From contig JAFVSI010000013.1 of NCBI GenBank assembly GCA_017503865.1, forward strand, positions 1-39,525: a stretch of 39,525 nt of DNA, in the 5' to 3' direction. This DNA is from Clostridia bacterium. GTDB taxonomy: Bacteria > Bacillota > Clostridia > Oscillospirales > CAG-272. Positions 8,170-15,718 of this stretch are shown here, piece after piece. The position numbers were made by a program, and so were the translations under genes. Within the stretch, counting starts at the first letter, position 1, and each line of letters opens with the position of its first letter. A model generated the notes under the pieces. The model searched no databases. It worked only from the letters and a program-made list of their open reading frames with translations, and was not told the origin of the DNA.

Positions 8170-9600
8170 ATGTACGACATAGCGATTATCGGTGCAGGCG
8201 TTGTAGGCGGAATGATAGCAAGAACTCTCTCGAAATACGATGCAAAAATCTGCATACTTGAAAAGGAAAACGACGTAGCAATGGGTGCAACGAGAGCAAA
8301 CAGTGCAATCGTTCACGCAGGCTTTGATGCCAAGGAGGGCTCTTTCAAAGCGAGATTTAACGTTCGCGGTTCCGAGATGATGGAACAAGTGGCAAAAGAA
8401 CTTGGTGTCAAATATAAGAGAAACGGTGCTCTTGTAGTTGGCTTTGAGAACGAGAGAAGCGAGGTCGAGGCTCTTTACGAAAGAGGAATTAAGAACGGCG
8501 TCAAGGGACTTTCCGTGCTTAACAAGGAAGAGCTTCACGCAATTGAGCCCAATCTCAATAAAGAGCTTACCTGTGCACTTCTCGCAGAGACGAGTGCGAT
8601 AATCTGCCCTTATGAGCTGACTATTGCCGCTATCGGTAATGCTATGGACAACGGTGCTGAGCTTCTTCTTAATTTCAAGGTAGAGGGCGTTAAAAAGGAC
8701 GCCGATACCTTTAGAATTGTTGCCGCTGACGGACGTGAGATTGAGGCGAAGTATATTATAAACGCCGCAGGACTTTATTCCGATGACATCGCAGCTCTTA
8801 CGGGCGACTGCGACTTCTCGGTACACGCAAGACGCGGAGAATATATGCTTCTTGACAAGGAGTGCGGTAACTTTACCGAGAGAACAATATTCCACACACC
8901 GAGCAAGATGGGTAAAGGAATCCTCGTTTCTCCTACCGTTGACGGAAATCTTCTCGTCGGTCCTACCGCAGTTGATATTGACGATAAGAGCGACAATTCG
9001 ACCACTGCTGAGGGCTTTGCTACCCTTCGTGAAAAGGCGGCTGAAAACGTATACGGTGTACCTCTATTTAAAGTCATCACCTCGTTCACGGGACTTCGTG
9101 CAGTTGGTAGCACGGGCGACTTTATCATAAAGAGCCGTGACGGTGTCATTACTCTCGCGGGAATCGAGAGCCCCGGACTCTCCTCTGCCCCCGCAATTGC
9201 TGAGTACGTCGAGGAGCTTCTTGTAAAAGAAGGCTTTTCGGCTGATAAGAAGACAAACTATATTAGCACAAGAAAGCCCGCTCACTACTTCAGAGAGCTT
9301 TCGATGGACGAGAAAAATGAAATAATCAAAAAGGACTCCCGCTATGGTAAAATAGTCTGCCGTTGCGAGAGCATAACCGAGGGCGAGATAGTCGAGGCTA
9401 TAAATACAAATCCCCGCCCCACCGACCTTGACGGTGTAAAGAGACGTACAAGAAGCGGTATGGGAAGATGTCAGGGTGGTTTCTGCTCACCCACCATCGT
9501 AGAAATTCTTGCCCGCGAAATGAACGCTCCCTTCGAAAGCATCACAAAGTTCGGCGGAGATTCTATCATAAACTACAGAAAAACAAAGGGGGACAACTGA
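8170..9600 (+). CDS. FAD-dependent glycerol-3-phosphate dehydrogenase-like protein with C-terminal BFD-like [2Fe-2S] domain
   Basis: A 476-aa DAO-fold flavoprotein of the GlpA/GlpD type, expected to oxidise glycerol-3-phosphate to dihydroxyacetone phosphate. The FAD-binding GAGVVG is at residues 8-13 and GATRANSAIVHAG follows near 41. The C-terminal domain has Cys397-x-Cys399 and Cys434-x4-Cys439 (CRCES ... GRCQGGFC), the pattern of BFD-like [2Fe-2S] domains. The ATG at 8170 follows AAAGGAAATATGAT. It heads a tight operon with a second flavoprotein and a DUF1667 protein, an arrangement also known in other anaerobes such as Thermotoga. Electrons probably pass through the partner proteins rather than straight to quinone; that is inferred from the domains. 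Confidence 0.88.
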   Translation: MYDIAIIGAGVVGGMIARTLSKYDAKICILEKENDVAMGATRANSAIVHAGFDAKEGSFKARFNVRGSEMMEQVAKELGVKYKRNGALVVGFENERSEVEALYERGIKNGVKGLSVLNKEELHAIEPNLNKELTCALLAETSAIICPYELTIAAIGNAMDNGAELLLNFKVEGVKKDADTFRIVAADGREIEAKYIINAAGLYSDDIAALTGDCDFSVHARRGEYMLLDKECGNFTERTIFHTPSKMGKGILVSPTVDGNLLVGPTAVDIDDKSDNSTTAEGFATLREKAAENVYGVPLFKVITSFTGLRAVGSTGDFIIKSRDGVITLAGIESPGLSSAPAIAEYVEELLVKEGFSADKKTNYISTRKPAHYFRELSMDEKNEIIKKDSRYGKIVCRCESITEGEIVEAINTNPRPTDLDGVKRRTRSGMGRCQGGFCSPTIVEILAREMNAPFESITKFGGDSIINYRKTKGDN

Positions 9601-9601
9601 T

Positions 9602-10861
9602 ATGAGTAGCTGTATAAAAAAAGACCTTGTCATAATCGGCGGTGGCCCTGCAGGAATGAGTGCCGCTGTTGCCGCATACGATGCGGGCGTGCGTGACCTT
9701 ATAATTCTCGAGAGAGAAAGCAGCCTCGGCGGAATTTTAAAGCAGTGCATACATAACGGCTTCGGTCTTCACCGCTTCAAGGAGGAGCTTACAGGTCCCG
9801 AGTACGCATACAGATACGAGGTACAGGTTAGAGAGAGAAATATTCCATTTAAGACAGGAACTATGGTTCTTGACGTTTCCTCCGACAAGATAGTTACCGC
9901 TATGAACAGCGAGGACGGAATTTTTACCATTGAGGCAAAGACGATAATTCTCGCTATGGGCTGTCGCGAGAGACCTAAGGGAGCTCTTAATATTGCAGGC
10001 AAACGCCCTGCCGGCATCTTCACCGCAGGAACTGCACAAAAATTCGTGAATATGAACGGCTATATGCCCGGAAACAAGGTAGTTATTCTCGGTTCTGGCG
10101 ACATCGGTCTTATTATGGCGAGAAGAATGACACTTGAAGGTGCTAAGGTCGAGGCAGTTTGCGAGCTTATGCCCTATTCGGGCGGTCTTGCGAGAAATAT
10201 CGAGCAGTGCCTCAACGACTTCGGTATTCCGCTTATGCTCTCGCACACAGTTGTTGAAATTCACGGCAAGGACAGAGTCACGGGCGTGACCATTGCTAAG
10301 GTTGACGAAAACCGAAAGCCCATTCCCGAGAGCCGCAAATATATTGAGTGCGACACACTTCTCCTTTCGGTTGGTCTTCTCCCTGAGAACGAGCTTACAA
10401 AGGCTGCAGGAATCTCACTTGACCGCATAACGAACGGTGCTGTCGTTGACCAGAATAGACAGACCGAGATAGAGGGCGTTTATGCCTGCGGTAACGTGCT
10501 CCACGTTCACGACCTCGTTGACTTCGTTTCAGAGGAAGCGGAGATTGCAGGCAAGGCTGCGGCTGAGTATATAAACGGAAAACGCGGCGGCGAGTGCGAC
10601 GTAAAGCTTGTGACCGACGGCAAGGTAAGATACACAGTACCGCAGAAGATAAGCTCGGCTGACGAAAATGTCACGGTATATTTCAGAGTTGCTGACGTAT
10701 ATAGAGACATTCGCATAATCGTTCGTGATGGTGAGAACGTGCTTATAAACAAGAAGAAGATAAAGGTCGCTCCGGGTGAAATGGAAACGGTTACCGTAAC
10801 CCCCGAGATGATACGTGGAATGAATGGCAATACCCTTTCATTCTCGATAGAAAATGCGTAA
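9602..10861 (+). CDS. NAD(P)/FAD-dependent oxidoreductase, partner of the glycerol-3-phosphate dehydrogenase
   Basis: A 419-aa pyridine-nucleotide-disulphide-type flavoprotein. It has an N-terminal FAD-binding GGGPAG (13-18) and a second Rossmann motif, VVILGSGDIGLI, in the middle for NAD(P). MGCRERPKGALNIAG and EGVYACGNVLHVHD are typical of the family seen beside GlpA-like proteins. The C-terminal ~90 residues form an extra beta-rich segment. It starts one base after the preceding stop with GGGGG upstream and is followed 12 bases later by the DUF1667 gene. The likely role is passing electrons from the glycerol-3-phosphate dehydrogenase to NAD(P) or another carrier; the direction is not determinable here. 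Confidence 0.85.
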   Translation: MSSCIKKDLVIIGGGPAGMSAAVAAYDAGVRDLIILERESSLGGILKQCIHNGFGLHRFKEELTGPEYAYRYEVQVRERNIPFKTGTMVLDVSSDKIVTAMNSEDGIFTIEAKTIILAMGCRERPKGALNIAGKRPAGIFTAGTAQKFVNMNGYMPGNKVVILGSGDIGLIMARRMTLEGAKVEAVCELMPYSGGLARNIEQCLNDFGIPLMLSHTVVEIHGKDRVTGVTIAKVDENRKPIPESRKYIECDTLLLSVGLLPENELTKAAGISLDRITNGAVVDQNRQTEIEGVYACGNVLHVHDLVDFVSEEAEIAGKAAAEYINGKRGGECDVKLVTDGKVRYTVPQKISSADENVTVYFRVADVYRDIRIIVRDGENVLINKKKIKVAPGEMETVTVTPEMIRGMNGNTLSFSIENA

Positions 10862-10873
10862 GGAGGTAAGGAT

Positions 10874-11227
10874 ATGATAAGAGAATTAACTTGTATCGTT
10901 TGCCCGAAGGGCTGTCAGCTTCGTGTTGAGCTCTGCGGTAAAGAAATTAAGTCTATCACAGGTCATACCTGCCGTCGCGGTGAGGAATACGCAAAAACCG
11001 AGTGTACCGCCCCTCGCCGTACACTTACAACGACTGCCCCCGTTGAGGGTGGCGGAGTAGTTCCCGTAAAGACAGACGCTACCGTACCGAAGGAGCTTCT
11101 CTTCGAGTGTATGGAGCTTGTAAATAAGGCTTACGTACCCGCAGATGCTGAAGTAGGATATATCGTTATCGAAAATATCCTCGGCACGGGTGCTAACGTG
11201 GTTACTACGAGAAACGTAAAGATATAA
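10874..11227 (+). CDS. DUF1667 cysteine-rich protein
   Basis: A 117-aa protein of the DUF1667 family. Cysteines at 7, 10 and 14 (CIVCPKGC) plus 21, 33 and 44 suggest a bound metal or Fe-S centre; the C-terminal half has VPVKTDATVPKELL and ends in a glycine-rich GTGANVV segment. A perfect AAGGAGGT lies 7 bases upstream of the ATG. It is the last gene of the operon and is followed by a terminator. Its constant pairing with the two flavoproteins suggests a small electron-transfer subunit, but its biochemistry is not established to my knowledge. Confidence 0.85.
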   Translation: MIRELTCIVCPKGCQLRVELCGKEIKSITGHTCRRGEEYAKTECTAPRRTLTTTAPVEGGGVVPVKTDATVPKELLFECMELVNKAYVPADAEVGYIVIENILGTGANVVTTRNVKI

Positions 11228-11245
11228 TAGCATAGAGCTTTTACA

Positions 11246-11280
11246 AAAATCGGCAGGGATATTGATTCTCTGCCGATTTT
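11246..11280. terminator. Intrinsic terminator of the glycerol-3-phosphate operon
   Basis: Stem AAAATCGGCAG (11246-11256) / CTGCCGATTTT (11270-11280), flanked by A- and T-tracts. The -35 of the next gene's promoter lies in its loop. Confidence 0.85.
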
Positions 11281-11290
11281 GTGATATAAT
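11262..11290 (+). promoter_or_regulatory. Probable promoter of the 11349 gene
   Basis: TTGATT (11262-11267) and a perfect TATAAT (11285-11290), 17 bp apart. The -35 sits inside the loop of the preceding terminator. Confidence 0.65.
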
Positions 11291-11348
11291 AACTCGAAAA
11301 AAGTCTCGCTAATACAAACGTGGAACTACCTAAAGTTGAGGATTTATT

Positions 11349-11858
11349 ATGAATAATACAAAAACTACATACAAACTCAACCGTTTTTTTTATATAGTAT
11401 TTAATCCCTCTATGAATAAATGGTTGATTATTGTAAATTTAATAATGATTGCTTGGATAGTATTCAGCAATAAAAATTCTCTTTATACCGCCTTGTTTTG
11501 CTCGATAGCTGTTGATGTCATTTTGGTATTAGATCTGTTTTTTCATTCTCCCAAATTTTTTGTGACCGATGGCGAAGAAATTAAGTTTAATGAGTATGCT
11601 CATATAAAGCCCGAATCTTCCCCCTTTGTTATAACAAAAGGTGGTTTTTTCTGGCTAAAGGTAAGCTACTCCATTTCTAATATTCAAGATATTAAGTATC
11701 ATCAAAATTTTATTGAAAAAATATTTGATATAGGACACATTTCTTTTTCTGGAAAAGCGGATTTTTCAGCAAAAAGAGATATGGATAGAATAAAGCGAAA
11801 AGAGCAGTTTACGATATACGGCATTAAACATTTTTCTAACTTTAAAGGTCAATTATAA
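11349..11858 (+). CDS. Small membrane protein with PH-like soluble domain, hypothetical
   Basis: A 169-aa protein I do not recognise by name. Residues about 24-40 and 45-65 form two transmembrane segments (WLIIVNLIMIAWIVF; LFCSIAVDVILVLDLFF). The remainder is a basic, beta-rich cytoplasmic-type domain (FWLKVSYSISNIQDIKYHQNF, IGHISFSG, FTIYGIKHF). Two helices followed by such a domain recall bacterial PH-domain (DUF304-like) membrane proteins; this is a guess from layout. The gene is clearly more AT-rich than its neighbours and uses A/T-ending codons, which suggests recent acquisition. GAGGATTT precedes the ATG. It is a single-gene unit with its own promoter and terminator. Confidence 0.7.
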   Translation: MNNTKTTYKLNRFFYIVFNPSMNKWLIIVNLIMIAWIVFSNKNSLYTALFCSIAVDVILVLDLFFHSPKFFVTDGEEIKFNEYAHIKPESSPFVITKGGFFWLKVSYSISNIQDIKYHQNFIEKIFDIGHISFSGKADFSAKRDMDRIKRKEQFTIYGIKHFSNFKGQL

Positions 11859-11866
11859 TATAATCA

Positions 11867-11904
11867 AAAATACCCCGACACCCTAAAATCTGTCGGGGTA
11901 TTTT
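11867..11904. terminator. Bidirectional terminator between the convergent 11349 gene and queH
   Basis: A perfect 14-bp stem AAAATACCCCGACA (11867-11880) / TGTCGGGGTATTTT (11891-11904) with a 10-base loop. It can serve both strands. Confidence 0.95.
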
Positions 11905-11921
11905 CATCCGATAAGTAGCTT

Positions 11922-12539
11922 TTATTTATTAACCTTAGAAAACTCGCAACCGCAATAGTCTTGGCGGTAGAGGTTGTATTCGTGCGAAAGCTCGATTGAA
12001 CGCTTGTAGCCGTTCTTCTTTTTGAAGTCGGAAAAGAGATAGGACACTCCGTAGGTCTCCATAAGCTCTCCGCCTATCTCGTTGAGCCATTCTGAACGCT
12101 TGTAGGGGCTTATCGAGAGGGTTGTGGTAAAGTAATCGACACCGAGCTCCTTAGCTTTCTGTGCCGTTTTTTCGAGTCGCAGGCGATAGCAAACGGCACA
12201 CCTCGACTCTCCCTCACGCATACTCTCCATTCCCTTTACCGCCTCATAAAATTTTTCGGGCTCATAGCTTTCAACGATTATCTCGGGCACGTGTGAAAGC
12301 GGCATCTCTCGGCAGAGTCTACGAAGCTCCTCGGCACGAAAATCGTTTTCCTCACAGGGAGTGATATTAGGGTTGTAGAAGTAAAGCGTTATATCAAAAA
12401 CTGACGAAAGATACTCCAAAACGTAGCTCGAGCAGGGTGCACAGCAGGCGTGAAGAAGTAGCTTCGGGCGTTTACCCGAGGCCTTTATTCTCTCTATTTC
12501 ACGTTCAAGCCATAAGCCATAATTTACCTTTTGTTCCAT
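11922..12539 (-). CDS. queH: Epoxyqueuosine reductase QueH
   Basis: QueH (formerly DUF208), 205 aa, carries out the last step of queuosine synthesis in tRNA, reducing epoxyqueuosine. The Cys32-Cys33 pair plus Cys36 in LLLHACCAPCSS, the Cys114-x2-Cys117 pair in CAVCYRLRLE and the C-terminal DYCGCEF supply the Fe-S and metal ligands of the family. Other queuosine genes are not in the window. A good promoter lies upstream, and a bidirectional terminator follows. The Q-base or preQ1 may be salvaged or made elsewhere. Confidence 0.92.
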   Translation of the reverse strand: MEQKVNYGLWLEREIERIKASGKRPKLLLHACCAPCSSYVLEYLSSVFDITLYFYNPNITPCEENDFRAEELRRLCREMPLSHVPEIIVESYEPEKFYEAVKGMESMREGESRCAVCYRLRLEKTAQKAKELGVDYFTTTLSISPYKRSEWLNEIGGELMETYGVSYLFSDFKKKNGYKRSIELSHEYNLYRQDYCGCEFSKVNK

Positions 12540-12567
12540 AACTCTTCCCTTTTAGTGCGTTTTACTT

Positions 12568-12596
12568 ATTGTAACATAAATCTTAAGTTTTTACAA
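12568..12596 (-). promoter_or_regulatory. Promoter of queH
   Basis: On the minus strand, TTGTAA (12591-12596) and TACAAT (12568-12573) are 17 bp apart, giving a short leader before the ATG at 12539. Confidence 0.75.
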
Positions 12597-12613
12597 GTGC
12601 CTTCAATATTTGA

Positions 12614-12737
12614 AAACGAAGTTTCTTCCTTTTGGTAATTTGTCTTGTAGGGACAGGCGTCCTCGACTGTCCCTACATTGTTTGAGAAAACCGTTCGTTC
12701 AATCGTTTAACCCGACTCCTATACAAATACCAATTTG
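12614..12737. repeat. Mosaic intergenic repeat, copy C
   Basis: The left hairpin AAAC-GAA-GTTT (12614-12624) is followed by TTCC-TTTT-GGTAATTT, a 10-bp hairpin GTAGGGACAG (12647-12656) / CTGTCCCTAC (12667-12676), an unpaired stretch with CCGTTCGTTC, and the end box ACAAATACCAATTTG (12723-12737). It fills most of the gap between queH and leuS. The central hairpin differs in sequence from copies A and B, so only the ends are conserved. Confidence 0.75.
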
Positions 12738-12780
12738 CCAAAAAACTTATAGGGAGAAAGACTTCAGGCTTTCTCCCTAT
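12738..12780 (-). terminator. Intrinsic terminator of leuS
   Basis: On the minus strand a perfect 12-bp stem ATAGGGAGAAAG / CTTTCTCCCTAT with an 8-base loop is followed by AAGTTTTTTGG. It closes the long minus-strand gene run. Confidence 0.93.
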
Positions 12781-12793
12781 CTTTTGTATTGTA

Positions 12794-15232
12794 TTATTTA
12801 ACAACAATATTAACGAGCTTGTTAGGAACGTAGATTTCCTTGATAACGGTCTTGCCGTCGATAGCTGCGGCAACGGTCTCGTCAGCCTTCGCAAGTGCGA
12901 TAGCCTCGGGAGCGGCTGTGCCGATAGCTATATTGAGCTTAGCACGAACCTTACCGTTTATCTGAACAACTATCTCAACAGTATCGTCAGCTGTCTTAGC
13001 CTCGTCGTAGGTGGGCCAAGGCTCGTATGCGATAGTATTATCGTGACCGAGCTGCTGCCACATCTCCTCACCGATATGAGGACAGATACAAGAGAGCATC
13101 TTTATAAGTCCCTCTGCGTATTCCTTAGGACACTTGCCTTCCTTATATACTGCATTGACGAATATCATCATCTGCGAAATAGCGGTATTAAATCCAAGTG
13201 TCTCAAAGTCCTCGGTTATCTTCTTTACGCTCTTGTGGTAGATCTTTTCAAGAGCGGGAACAGGGCCGTCAACAATATTTTCGGGCTCGGTAAAGAATGC
13301 CCAAACACGGTTAAGGAACTTTCTCGCACCCTCAACGCCCTGATTGCTCCAAGGCTTTGATACCTCAAGCGGGCCCATAAACATTTCGTAAAGACGGAGT
13401 GTATCCGCACCGTACTCACGAACAACGTCACTCGGGTTTACAACGAACTCGGGGAAACGCTTACCCATCTTGATACCGTTAGAGCCAAGAATCATTCCCT
13501 GGTGAACGAGCTTCTTGAAGGGCTCCTTCGTGGGAGCAAGTCCCTTATTGTAGAGGTATCTGTTCCAGATTCTCGAATACATAAGGTGACCAACTGCGTG
13601 CTCGGGACCGCCTATATAGAGGTCAACGGGCATCCAGTGGCGGAGAAGCTCCCCATTTGCGAACTCATCATTGTTCTTCGGGTCTATATAACGGAGGAAG
13701 TACCAGCTTGAGCCTGCGGAGCCGGGCATAGTAGAAGTCTCTCTCGTACCCTTTATACCGTTCTTGTCATACTGCTTCCACTCGGTGGCATTTTCAAGAG
13801 GAGCTTTTCCGTTTTGTCCCTTGTAATTTTCAAGTTCGGGAAGAACGAGAGGAAGCTCGCTGTCGTCAAGCACGTGAATCTTTCCGTCGTCACAGTGAAC
13901 AACGGGAACGGGCTCGCCCCAGTATCTCTGTCTTGCGAATATCCACTCTCTGAAATGGTAGTTTACAGTTCTCTTTGCAACGCCCATATCTTCAAGCTTC
14001 TTCGTAATAGCTTCCTTAGCCTCTTCAACGGTAAGTCCCGTAAACTCCTCGGAGTTTATGAGCTTGTATCCCTTGCCGAGATAACCTCCCTTTTCAAAGG
14101 CACATTCCGAAACGTCAACGTGGCTGAGCTTTTCGCCGTCACCGTCGATGACCTGAATCATATCAATACCATGTGCGATAGCGTACTCAAAGTCACGCTG
14201 GTCGTGTGAAGGAACAGCCATAACCGCACCCGTTCCGTAGCTTGCAAGAACGAAGTCACCTATAAACATTCTTACTTCCTTGCCGTTTACGGGGTTAATA
14301 CAGGTAACGCCACGAAGCTCACAGCCCGACTTTGTCTTGTTGAGCTCGGTACGGTCCATATCATTTTTCTTAAGCGTCTCGCTTATGTACGCCTCGACCT
14401 CTTCCTTGTTCTCAATTCTCGGCATAAGCGACTTAACAATGTCACCGTCGGGAGCGAGTACCATAAATGTAATTCCGTAAATCGTCTCAATACAAGTAGT
14501 AAATATGGAAAATTCACCGCCGCCAACGATATTGAACTTAACCTCAACACCGGTTGACTTGCCTATCCAGTTCTTCTGCATAAGCTTTGTGGATTCGGGC
14601 CAATCTACCTCGTTGAGTCCCTCAAGAAGCTCCTCTGCAAACGCGGGCTGATTGATGACCCACTGCTTCATATTCTTTCTTACAACGGGGAAACCGCCAC
14701 GCTCGGATTTACCGTCAATAACTTCATCGTTTGAAAGAACGGTACCAAGCTCCTCGCACCAGTTTACAGGCATATCTATATACTGTGCGTATCCGTCAAG
14801 ATAGAGCTGCTTGAATATCCACTGTGTCCACTTGTAGAAATCGGGATCACTTGTAGCTATCATCTTGTCCCAGTCATAGTCAAAGCCAAGCTCCTTGAGC
14901 TGCTTGGAGAATGTTCTTATATTCTCCTGCGTAAAGCCGTTGGGGTGATTACCCGTGTTTACGGCATACTGCTCTGCGGGAAGACCGAAGGAGTCATAGC
15001 CCATAGGGTGAAGGACGTTGTAGCCCTGCATTCTCTTCATTCTCGAAACTATGTCGGTTGCCGTATAGCCCTCTGGGTGTCCTGCGTGAAGACCTACGCC
15101 CGAAGGATAGGGGAACATATCGAGAGCATAAAATTTGGGCTTTGAGAAATCCCACACGTCTGTTTTGAAGGTGTGGTTCTTTTCCCAATATTCCTGCCAC
15201 TTCTTTTCAATTTCGGTATGATTATACTTCAT
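12794..15232 (-). CDS. leuS: Leucyl-tRNA synthetase
   Basis: LeuRS, 812 aa, charges tRNA-Leu. The class I HIGH-type signature is present near residue 40 (FPYPSGVGLHAGHPEGY), as are the MGYDSFGLPAEQYA, GTGAVMAVPSHDQRD (editing domain) and REWIFARQRYWGEP motifs. Two motifs depart from the textbook form: the KMSKS loop reads KMGKRFPEFV, and the editing-site TTRPDT segment reads TTCIETIYG. I believe such forms occur in a clostridial LeuRS subgroup, so the enzyme is probably functional. It is preceded by rsfS at 43 bp; there is no room for a T-box in that gap. The gene ends at a strong terminator. Confidence 0.96.
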   Translation of the reverse strand: MKYNHTEIEKKWQEYWEKNHTFKTDVWDFSKPKFYALDMFPYPSGVGLHAGHPEGYTATDIVSRMKRMQGYNVLHPMGYDSFGLPAEQYAVNTGNHPNGFTQENIRTFSKQLKELGFDYDWDKMIATSDPDFYKWTQWIFKQLYLDGYAQYIDMPVNWCEELGTVLSNDEVIDGKSERGGFPVVRKNMKQWVINQPAFAEELLEGLNEVDWPESTKLMQKNWIGKSTGVEVKFNIVGGGEFSIFTTCIETIYGITFMVLAPDGDIVKSLMPRIENKEEVEAYISETLKKNDMDRTELNKTKSGCELRGVTCINPVNGKEVRMFIGDFVLASYGTGAVMAVPSHDQRDFEYAIAHGIDMIQVIDGDGEKLSHVDVSECAFEKGGYLGKGYKLINSEEFTGLTVEEAKEAITKKLEDMGVAKRTVNYHFREWIFARQRYWGEPVPVVHCDDGKIHVLDDSELPLVLPELENYKGQNGKAPLENATEWKQYDKNGIKGTRETSTMPGSAGSSWYFLRYIDPKNNDEFANGELLRHWMPVDLYIGGPEHAVGHLMYSRIWNRYLYNKGLAPTKEPFKKLVHQGMILGSNGIKMGKRFPEFVVNPSDVVREYGADTLRLYEMFMGPLEVSKPWSNQGVEGARKFLNRVWAFFTEPENIVDGPVPALEKIYHKSVKKITEDFETLGFNTAISQMMIFVNAVYKEGKCPKEYAEGLIKMLSCICPHIGEEMWQQLGHDNTIAYEPWPTYDEAKTADDTVEIVVQINGKVRAKLNIAIGTAAPEAIALAKADETVAAAIDGKTVIKEIYVPNKLVNIVVK

Positions 15233-15275
15233 TGCCTATATCCTCTTAAATCAATTAGTATTTATACTTAATTAC

Positions 15276-15647
15276 TTAGTTTTCGTAAAGCTTTTCGATA
15301 TTGTAAAACTCTCTTGCTTCTTTTGTGAAAACGTGAACCACAACGTTGCTGTAGTCCATAACTATCCAAGAATTGTTGTCCTTGCCCTCTACGTGATAAG
15401 GGAGAAGGTCTCTGAGTCCTATCTTGTATTCAGCCTCGTCAACGAGCGACTTTATGTGCGTTGACGTGTTACCGCTGCAAATAACGAAATAATCGGCTAT
15501 CGCCGTCTTGTCCGCAACGTAGATGACCTCTACGTCAAAGCCCTTCTTTGAGTCGAGGACCTCTGCTATTGCCTCTGCTATCTCCTTTGCATCGGCATTT
15601 TCAAGCGAAGGAAGAACGGGAGTTGTCATTTCGTTCATCTCATTCAT
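15276..15647 (-). CDS. rsfS: Ribosomal silencing factor RsfS
   Basis: RsfS (Iojap/YbeB family), 123 aa, binds uL14 on the 50S subunit and blocks subunit joining when nutrients are short. DKTAIADYFVICSG, the HVEG segment and NSWIVMDYSNVVVHVF are diagnostic. The first ATG at 15647 has GGAGG eight bases upstream; two more Met codons follow within seven residues. A consensus promoter lies 35 bp upstream, so rsfS-leuS can be transcribed separately from the genes before it. Confidence 0.94.
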   Translation of the reverse strand: MNEMNEMTTPVLPSLENADAKEIAEAIAEVLDSKKGFDVEVIYVADKTAIADYFVICSGNTSTHIKSLVDEAEYKIGLRDLLPYHVEGKDNNSWIVMDYSNVVVHVFTKEAREFYNIEKLYEN

Positions 15648-15681
15648 AATATTGCCTCCAATTTTTTGCTGTACTTTTTCT

Positions 15682-15710
15682 ATTTTAATCCATTAAGGAA
15701 TTTTTGTCAA
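15682..15710 (-). promoter_or_regulatory. Promoter of rsfS-leuS
   Basis: On the minus strand TTGACA (15705-15710) and TAAAAT (15682-15687) are 17 bp apart, just downstream of the lcp stop. Confidence 0.85.
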
Positions 15711-15718
15711 TATATAAA

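Noticed and set aside
8101-8895. Minus-strand open frame opposite the glycerol-3-phosphate dehydrogenase gene
   Set aside because: It reads through the leader hairpin and the antisense of a clear gene, with no start signals.
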